From: Allobosea sp. TND4EK4
GTDB lineage: Bacteria; Pseudomonadota; Alphaproteobacteria; Rhizobiales; Beijerinckiaceae
Assembly: GCF_900156025.1 (NCBI RefSeq)
Contig: NZ_FTMO01000001.1
Span: 974,852-1,038,851 of the forward strand
Direction of reading: 5' to 3'
DNA length: 64,000 nucleotides
The notes beneath the pieces were generated by a model. That model did no database searches, had not been told where the DNA came from, and worked only from the letters and a program-made list of their open reading frames with translations. This document shows, piece after piece, positions 56,246-64,000 of the stretch; position 1 is the first letter of the stretch; every line of letters starts with the position of its first letter. A program made the position numbers and the translations under genes.

Positions 56246-58335
56246 CAGCGCACCTTCGATTCAGGCCGGAATTGCTCGGCCTGCTCAACGACCTCCCGAA
56301 GTGTCGAAAGCGCTGGATTGAGTTCGTCCTGGAGACGGCTGACATGTCCGAACATGCCTTCGACGGCGGAAGCGACATGCCCGGTATAGGTCTCGAAGGC
56401 CTTCCCGAGCTTCTCGTCGATGTCGTCGAGGCGGTCACCCTGGCCCCGCAGCTTCTCCAGCATGGTGGAGATGCCAGCCAGGGCGGCTTCGATCGCCCGG
56501 GCCTCGCCCCCCAGGATCTGCTGGGCGTTGGCGAGCGCGGCAGCCGCGCTCTCGGCCGTCGCGCTCGCTGATCTGCTGACCGTCTCGGAGACGTTCCGCG
56601 TCGACTCCGACAACTGCCGGATTGCGCCCTCGATGCTCGTGGTGCTTGCGCGCAACGGCGTCGCGGCCTCGACAAAGGCTTGCGACGCGCCGCGGAACTG
56701 GCCGGCGGCTTGCTGTGTCGCCTCTGCGCCGGCGCGCATTCCGTCAGAGAAGCGCCGCAGGTTCGTCGTTCCCTCGGTCAGGTCCGTCACCACGCCGCCG
56801 AGCCGCCCTGAGATCGCATCGAGCGGGCCGAGAAGATCCTGCGACGCCTTGCTCGAGAACGCCTCGGTCGCCTTGGCAATGTCGATCGCGCTCTTGCCGA
56901 AGGCGTCGAGAATGCCACGCCCGGCACCGTCGATCGCACCGCTTACAGCTGCGGCCGTGGTCACCATCTGCTCGCGCGCCGCTCCCGCCCCGGCTTTCGT
57001 CGCCTCCGCGAGCTCGTTACGGAAGGCTTCGGCCGCCTGGCGCATCTCCGTGGCCGCGGCACTGATTGCGCGGGCCCCTTCACCCGTGTTGTCGCGGATA
57101 CCCTGGAGCGTATCGTTCATGACAGCCAGCAACTGCTCTGCGCCTTGCGTTAGCGCTCCGCTTGCCGTCTCCGCGGTGGCTCCCATGGCCGCACGAAGGT
57201 CGTCGACCGTCTGTGCAAGCCGGGCGACAGCCGTATCCATCTCCGATCCCATGCGACCGGAGCTCTGATCCATGCGGGATGACAGCTCGGCTATGCGCTC
57301 GCCAGCAACGACGAGCTTGTCGCTGGCTTGCGACAATGCCCGGCCGACGTCATCGGAGAAGCGAGACGAAAGGTCTTGGACCATCGTGCCCATACCTTCG
57401 GCGCCGATCTGGCCGACCTGCTGCAGGAGCGGCTGCATCTCCTTGCTGATCGCCGCCGAAATCCGATCGGGCAGTTCCTCGCGCAGCGGGCGACCGAGCT
57501 CAGCTACAAGCTCCATGCCGATTGCCCGGAAATGGTCTTTCTGTTCACGGCTTGCGGCCAGTTGCTCCACCGCGAGCTCTTCCAGGCTGATGAAAGTCAG
57601 CCGGCGCTCGATCTCACTGCAGAGACGATGGATGGCCTCATCGACCCTTCCCGTTCCGAAACGCAGGACGATCGTGAACAGGATCGAGCAGAGCAGACCG
57701 GTCAGCGACATGATGAACTTGGCAGACGCGATCGTAAGCAGGCCGTTGATATCGATGTTCAGATCAGCGGTGTTCGATCCTGCCGGAGCAGCCATCGAAT
57801 TCAGGGCCGAGATCAGGCCGAGAAAGGTCAAGAACAGACCGATCGTCACGAACAGGCCAGGAACGATTCGCCAGAAGCCGGGCGAAAAGTGAAGGTCCTC
57901 GAGGTTGAAGAACGTCGAAGGGCGAACGGCGTTCCGAAGCACGACCTGGCCATTTTCCTCGTGAGGAACCAGGGTCTCGCTATATTCCCTCCAGGCCGCC
58001 ACGACCGGCTGGCGCGAGGCGACATTGACCGATGCGTCGATGGCATCGTTCAGCGCCAGAACGGAGCTTTCCGATGGCGAAGCGCCGAGCGCCTGAACAA
58101 ACTCCAGCCTCAGCCAGCTCAGGGCTGCGCGACGGCGGGCGACGCTTACAAGAAACAAGGCGACGCAGACGAGCAGGCCAAAAAGCAGAACCAGTGTCAC
58201 GATGCCTGGTGCGGACTCATCTCTCAACAGTCCGGCGATACCAAGAACGACATTCTTGACGGCCAGGCCGACACTACGCAGCACTTCCAGCAATCGATCC
58301 CCCAACGCATGCGAGCCCGCAACTATGGAGAGCAC
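56245..58335 (-). CDS. zorA: Zorya ZorA, MotA/TolQ-like channel with long tail
   Basis: This 696-residue protein has membrane helices at about 44-66, 154-178 and 203-226, matching the MotA/ExbB proton-channel core. A long, mostly helical cytoplasmic tail of about 450 residues, rich in Ala, Glu and Gln repeats ('GEGARAISAAATEMRQAAEAF'), follows. Such a tail is diagnostic of ZorA and senses membrane perturbation by phage. The start is GTG 58335; no strong ribosome site precedes it, so the exact start is uncertain. First gene of zorABCD. Confidence 0.9.
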   Translation of the reverse strand: MLSIVAGSHALGDRLLEVLRSVGLAVKNVVLGIAGLLRDESAPGIVTLVLLFGLLVCVALFLVSVARRRAALSWLRLEFVQALGASPSESSVLALNDAIDASVNVASRQPVVAAWREYSETLVPHEENGQVVLRNAVRPSTFFNLEDLHFSPGFWRIVPGLFVTIGLFLTFLGLISALNSMAAPAGSNTADLNIDINGLLTIASAKFIMSLTGLLCSILFTIVLRFGTGRVDEAIHRLCSEIERRLTFISLEELAVEQLAASREQKDHFRAIGMELVAELGRPLREELPDRISAAISKEMQPLLQQVGQIGAEGMGTMVQDLSSRFSDDVGRALSQASDKLVVAGERIAELSSRMDQSSGRMGSEMDTAVARLAQTVDDLRAAMGATAETASGALTQGAEQLLAVMNDTLQGIRDNTGEGARAISAAATEMRQAAEAFRNELAEATKAGAGAAREQMVTTAAAVSGAIDGAGRGILDAFGKSAIDIAKATEAFSSKASQDLLGPLDAISGRLGGVVTDLTEGTTNLRRFSDGMRAGAEATQQAAGQFRGASQAFVEAATPLRASTTSIEGAIRQLSESTRNVSETVSRSASATAESAAAALANAQQILGGEARAIEAALAGISTMLEKLRGQGDRLDDIDEKLGKAFETYTGHVASAVEGMFGHVSRLQDELNPALSTLREVVEQAEQFRPESKVR

Positions 58336-58974
58336 GACAGATGCTCATGTGTCGTCAACCGCGATCGGACCCATTGGTGTTGAACAGCTGTGACGAACGT
58401 CGCTCTGTGGCGCAAAGTCATCAGATTCAGTGGCTTGCAGCTCGAGTTTGAGAAAAGAGGAGGTTAGGTCCTCGGATCATGCTGGGCGCAAAACGCATCC
58501 CCATGCGATATCTTGACCCCGTCTAGGACTTCGATGCTGCCCCCAAGCGGCTCTGTGGAACCAGATGGGAGGTTCACCGTGGGGGATGCGCCGCCCAATG
58601 ATCGGGCGCGCCGTGTCGGAACCTATGATGTAAGCCCAGTCCGATCCCTTTGCGCGTTAGGGCGTTACATCGCCCCCAGCACGGTTTTATGCAACGCGCG
58701 CAGCTTCTCTGTGGGCAAGCGTCCACGCGTCGCCTATCGGTAGTGCTGCCCGGAAATAGCTTTCCGACTCGATGGGGTAAGGCTCTTTAGACGCGACGAT
58801 GACGCACATCCCGAATTATGTGCAGCTATACGCAATCGTCGTCGGACAGCTGATACGAAGCTACCACACGTGAGGTCTTCTCGCGCTCACTTTGCAGTCC
58901 GAACGTTTACATAAATCGAAAAAACACCAATTCGCACCCGATCTGTCAACATATGGGAAACTTGTGTCAACTTT

Positions 58975-58991
58975 CGGCTCGTTTCGAGCCG
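58975..58991. repeat. Perfect short hairpin in the zorA upstream region
   Basis: CGGCTCG-TTT-CGAGCCG, 7-base stem and 3-base loop, beside paired TGTCAAC words at 58953 and 58965. No T tract follows on either strand, so it is more likely a regulatory dyad or transposon scar than a terminator. Confidence 0.4.
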
Positions 58992-59080
58992 TATAAAGCG
59001 GCGTTCCGGCAATAATCAACCGTCTCGACGTTGACAAAAAATGCCTATTCCGGCTCCAAAAGTTGTCCTCTGGCGCGGTG

Positions 59081-59100
59081 ATGTAAACGTTTGTTTACAT
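59081..59100. promoter_or_regulatory. ATGTAAAC / GTTTACAT palindrome
   Basis: Perfect 8-base arms around a 4-base centre. The same octamer GTTTACAT recurs alone at 58905-58912. A repeated symmetric word in a gene-poor control region looks like a repressor site; the protein is unknown. Confidence 0.45.
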
Positions 59101-59190
59101 GAAGGGAAACGTCCGCTCATGGACGTCAGTTCGTTCAGAGCCGAACTTCGGGGACCATACCAAGCTGGTTGCTCAGATCTATGCAGCGGC

Positions 59191-59460
59191 TCAACCTCTC
59201 CGAGAGTCATCCAGAAACTCGAATGCGGGCTCGATGCCGGTCACCAGCAGATGATCGCGAGCGCGGGTGCAGGCGACATAGAGCGGGCGCCGTTCAGTGT
59301 TGTAGACCTCTTCCAGATCGGCATCGTCGGCGACGCTTTCGATCCGCTCCTGCAGCCTCGTCGTCGCTCGCCATGGCGACCATGGAGCCGACTGCCGCCC
59401 CTCATCGAAATGCATGGTTGTCATCGCGATAACTCCCTCCTGAAACTCGCCAATTGAGTT
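59191..59460 (-). pseudogene. Remnant of a UvrD-family helicase (C-terminal end)
   Basis: The minus-strand frame encodes the last part of a superfamily 1A helicase: 'GVIAMTTMHF' (worn form of the usual MTMH motif), 'LQERIESVADDADLEEVYNTE', then 'LYVACTRARDHLLVTGIEP' and a final 'EFLDD'. The segment that should join them is shortened, and a TAG lies in frame just upstream of the 'GVIAM' block. No ATP-binding half is present. It is a degraded fragment, not a functional gene. Confidence 0.75.
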
Positions 59461-59555
59461 GACCTAGACGCGGCTGAGCCAGCTACGACGATCTTCGTTC
59501 TTGTCGCTGCGTGGACCCGCATGACACAACCCCTCTCCGAGGGGATCGGTTGCTC

Positions 59556-61387
<1,832 letters not shown>

Positions 61388-61391
<4 letters not shown>

Positions 61392-63331
61392 GCTTTCCGT
61401 CCTACCCGAGCTACAAGGACAGCGGCATCAGCTGGCTGGCTGAGGTGCCAGTCGCGTGGCAGACCCGTCCGTTGTGGAGCCTATTTCGTCGCGTTAAAAG
61501 AACAGGCTATGCCGATGAAGAGTTGCTTTCTGTCTATCGCGATCATGGGATCGTCAGAAAATCAGACCGGGATGATAATTTTAATAAGGCGTCAGAAGAC
61601 CTCTCATCCCATCAACTTGTTCGTATAGGTGATCTTGCAATCAATAAAATGAAAGCATGGCAGGGATCTGTTGCCATATCTATGATTCGAGGAATTGTCA
61701 GCCCTGCTTATTTTGTATACAACAAAACTCATCAAGAAAACGATAAATTTTTGAATTACCTGATGCGATGCGATGTGTATGCGGCGATTTATCGGTCTAT
61801 CTCGAAGGGCGTTAGGCCTAACCAGTGGGATCTTGACCCTGACTACCACTCTCGCCTGCCGATCCTGCTTCCGCCGCAATACGAGCAAGCCACAATTGCC
61901 GCCTTCCTCGATCGCGAGACGGCCAAGATTGATGCGCTCGTAGAGGAGCAGCAACGCCTGATCGCGCTACTCAAGGAGAAGCGGCAGGCTGTCATCTCCC
62001 ATGCTGTTACCAAGGGCCTGGACCCTGGCGCGCCTATGAAAGACAGCGGCATTGAATGGCTCGGCGAGGTGCCTGCGCATTGGAAGGTAGTGGCCCTCCG
62101 ACGGATCGTGGACTCGATCGAGCAGGGCTGGAGTCCAGAGTGCGAGGCTCGGGAAGCTGAAGAGGGAGAATGGGGAGTTCTTAAGGCTGGCTGCGTAAAT
62201 CGAGGGATCTTCCGGCCGTCTGAAAACAAAGCTCTGCCTTCCGATCTGATTCCCATTAATAAATATGAGATCCTCGCAGGCGACATTCTCATATCGCGCG
62301 CCAATGGCTCACCTGAACTCGTCGGATCAACTGCGTATGTCAACGAGACACGCCACGGTTTGATGCTATCAGACAAGATATTCAGACCAAAATTGAAGGA
62401 ATTTTTCGATCCAAGATGGTTTGTTTGCGCGCTTAATTCATCTCCGCTGAGATGGCAGATGCGCATTGCTATTAGCGGCGCTGAGGGTCTTGCTAATAAT
62501 CTCCCGCAGAGCGAGCTAAAGCGTTTCCTGTGCCCAATTCCGCCTCTGGATGAGCAGAAACAGATAGCTACGCACGTCGAGTGTTACTGTAGACGCATAG
62601 ACGATCTGATAACTCAAGCCGAGCAATCTACATTGCTCCTTGAGGAGCGACGAGCTGCTTTGATCTCCGCAGCGGTAACGGGCAAGATCGACGTGAGAAA
62701 CTCGGCCGTGGTTCTGCCATTCCCGATCGATCGATCGCGCGCTCGTCGTCTTGTCGCTATAGAGATTATTGAGCGTTCAGCGCGTCAGCCGACTTTTGGG
62801 CGGACCAAGCTCCAGAAGATCGTTTACCTGGCAGAGGCTCACGCCAACATCAACGAAATTGCTGGGTCTTACATCCGCGCGGCCTATGGTCCGTTGGATC
62901 AGGCGATGATTGGTGAAATCGAAGCCGCAGTTGCTGAGGCCGGGATCACCGTTGACGATCCGGGTGATCAGAAAATGGTCCGCTATCGCCTAGCTGCAGA
63001 AAATGGGCGCTATCGAGCTGAGCTGTCGCAGTGGCTTGGCGATAAGCGTATCACCGAGCTCGACAAGCTCGTCACCAATTTTGCCGATCTCACCACTCAC
63101 GCCGCTGAAGCCGTTGCAACGCTTTACGCGGTCTGGAACGACGCACTGATTGACGGCAAGGTGCCTTCTGATCAGGAGCTGATTTCCGCTTTCCTTAATG
63201 ACTGGCATACGAAGAAGCGGGACAATTTTAGGCCTAATGAACTTCGCACTTGGCTCGGTTGGATGCGCCGGCACGGGCTCGTGCCTTGTGGCGCGGGGCC
63301 GAAGACGTCCATAGGCGGGCTCTTCGCATGA
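61388..63331 (+). CDS. hsdS: Type I restriction specificity subunit with C-terminal extension
   Basis: The first 440 residues are a normal HsdS: two target-recognition domains opening with '[16 protein letters not shown]' and '[16 protein letters not shown]', each closed by a conserved helical spacer ('[20 protein letters not shown]' and '[18 protein letters not shown]'). A further 200 residues follow that are not part of HsdS: '[17 protein letters not shown]' and '[15 protein letters not shown]' resemble SocA/Panacea-type antitoxin domains. The first recognition domain is noticeably AT-richer than its surroundings, consistent with exchange of specificity modules. Confidence 0.88.
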
Positions 63332-63905
63332 GCGAACGGAAGCCCGGCTTTTACGAGCGGCTTGTGCCCGAACTCGCTCGCCTGCCGGCCGAGACGGACT
63401 GGGTCGAATTCAAGGTCGACAACACCGACCCAGAGATGATCGGCAAGCGGATCTCCGCTCTGTCGAACTCCGCCACCCTAGAGGATCAAGAGGCAGCGTA
63501 TCTGATCTGGGGTGTCACTGACGATACGCACGAGATCGTCGGCACTGCCTTCACACCGACCACAGCGAAGAAGGGCAATGAGAACCTGGAGGCCTGGCTC
63601 GTGCGGGGTCTCACGCCACGCCTCAACATCTCGTTCCACTCGGTCGCGATCGACGGGAAGCCGGTTGTCGTCCTCGAGATACCAGCAGCGAGGATGCAGC
63701 CAACTCGGTTCGATGGACGGGAGTGGATCCGCGTCGGCTCAACCACGCATCCGCTCGGCGACCATGGCGCCAAGGAAGCTCAGCTCTGGCGGCAGTTCGA
63801 TCGTCGCCCGTTCGAGAACAACATCGCGCAGGCGGATTGCAGCGAAGACCAGGTCGTCGAGCGGCTGGACTATGCCGCCTATTTCGAGCAGCTCAAGATA
63901 CCTCT
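63328..63905 (+). pseudogene. AlbA_2 / Schlafen-type ATP-binding protein, truncated by insertion
   Basis: The frame starts with ATGA overlap to hsdS and encodes an AlbA_2 domain ('ETDWVEFKVDNTDPEMIGKRISALSN', 'AAYLIWGVTDDTHEIVGT', 'VVVLEIPAARMQPTRFDGREWIRVGS'). After 'YAAYFEQLKIPL' the family resemblance stops, and the frame runs 17 codons into foreign sequence before ending at 63960. Full-length relatives have several hundred more residues with a winged-helix part, so the gene is broken by the element that begins at 63906. Confidence 0.65.
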
Positions 63906-64000
63906 TGACCTGAGCCCCGACTTTCCTCCGGTTATGGGGAGAGTCCTAGGGTTGATTTAGGGCCTATGCGGCCCTGGTTTCCAGATGGATTTGTGCGGCG
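63906..64000 (-). mobile_element. End of a probable IS3-family insertion sequence
   Basis: The sequence from TGACCTGAGCCCCGA inward looks like an IS3-type terminus. On the minus strand, 63964-64000 encodes 'AAQIHLETRAA' followed by a stop, which resembles the C-terminal tail of an IS3 OrfB transposase. The rest lies beyond the window. The family call is from memory of such termini and is tentative; the break in the AlbA_2 gene at exactly this point supports an insertion. Confidence 0.5.

Larger units (their letters stand above)
58336..59190. other. 855-base gene-poor region between zorA and the helicase remnant
   Basis: I see no credible gene; a 76-codon frame at 58513-58743 has no ribosome site and no recognisable family. 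The part nearest 59000 is AT-rich with several dyads, described separately. It should hold the zorA promoter on the minus strand and may hold decayed island DNA. Confidence 0.5.

Noticed and set aside
58513..58743. A 76-codon frame upstream of zorA
   Set aside because: No ribosome site, no recognisable similarity and unremarkable composition; treated as gene-free sequence.
59031..59064. TTGACA at 59031 as a promoter for hsdM
   Set aside because: The word is a good -35, but no acceptable -10 lies 16-18 bases downstream and hsdM starts more than 500 bases later.

Overview
The window is high-GC alphaproteobacterial chromosome. Gene order and families point to Hyphomicrobiales: a hisD/UPF0262/small-phosphatase/murA block, a CycM-type anchored cytochrome c, DUF2948 and DUF6460 proteins, and rhizobial-type mosaic intergenic repeats. 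A Bosea-like genus is my guess from overall character; no marker gene here proves it. About 1-48 kb is core or stable accessory genome. From the tRNA-Thr gene at 48.1 kb to the right edge lies an integrated genomic island.

Left part (1-12.8 kb): tail of an iron-type ABC importer (binding protein and fused permease); a LysR regulator divergent from a valine-degradation operon (mmsA, acyl-CoA dehydrogenase, an unknown small membrane protein, mmsB); nudC; a coupled amidase / DUF3225 / nucleotidyltransferase-like trio; kdsB-pheA on the minus strand; and cycM with a clear terminator. Next (12.9-21.1 kb) is a yejABEF peptide/microcin importer operon, interrupted by a DUF4260 membrane protein and by a PIN-domain toxin-antitoxin pair, and ending with deoB. 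A minus-strand housekeeping block follows (21.2-25.8 kb): murA, DUF2948, hisD, UPF0262 and a low-molecular-weight phosphatase-like protein.

Middle part (26-48 kb): an RpfF-like fatty-acid-signal synthase beside a membrane PAS-GGDEF-EAL protein; a flavoprotein oxidoreductase without its redox cysteines, followed by an orphan histidine kinase; an S24-type regulator; pyrD; a Cache-domain membrane protein translationally coupled to a prokaryotic pentameric ligand-gated ion channel; a NarL-type response regulator; and the four ligase-associated DNA repair proteins (ATP-dependent ligase, MBL exonuclease, DEXH helicase, PdeM phosphoesterase). Within that repair set lie an SGNH hydrolase, a TPR-methyltransferase and zinT, which has a perfect Zur-like palindrome upstream.

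Island (48.1-64 kb): tRNA-Thr(GGT), tyrosine integrase, a three-gene overlapping operon led by an XRE regulator in which the second protein repeats the C-terminal domain of the first, a complete type I Zorya anti-phage system (zorABCD, minus strand), a UvrD-type helicase remnant, and a type I restriction-modification locus (hsdM, an hsdS with an unusual C-terminal extension, and an AlbA_2/Schlafen-type gene cut by what looks like the end of an IS3-family element). The island is therefore a defence island that has itself been eroded by mobile DNA. No hsdR and no right attachment site are visible before the window ends.
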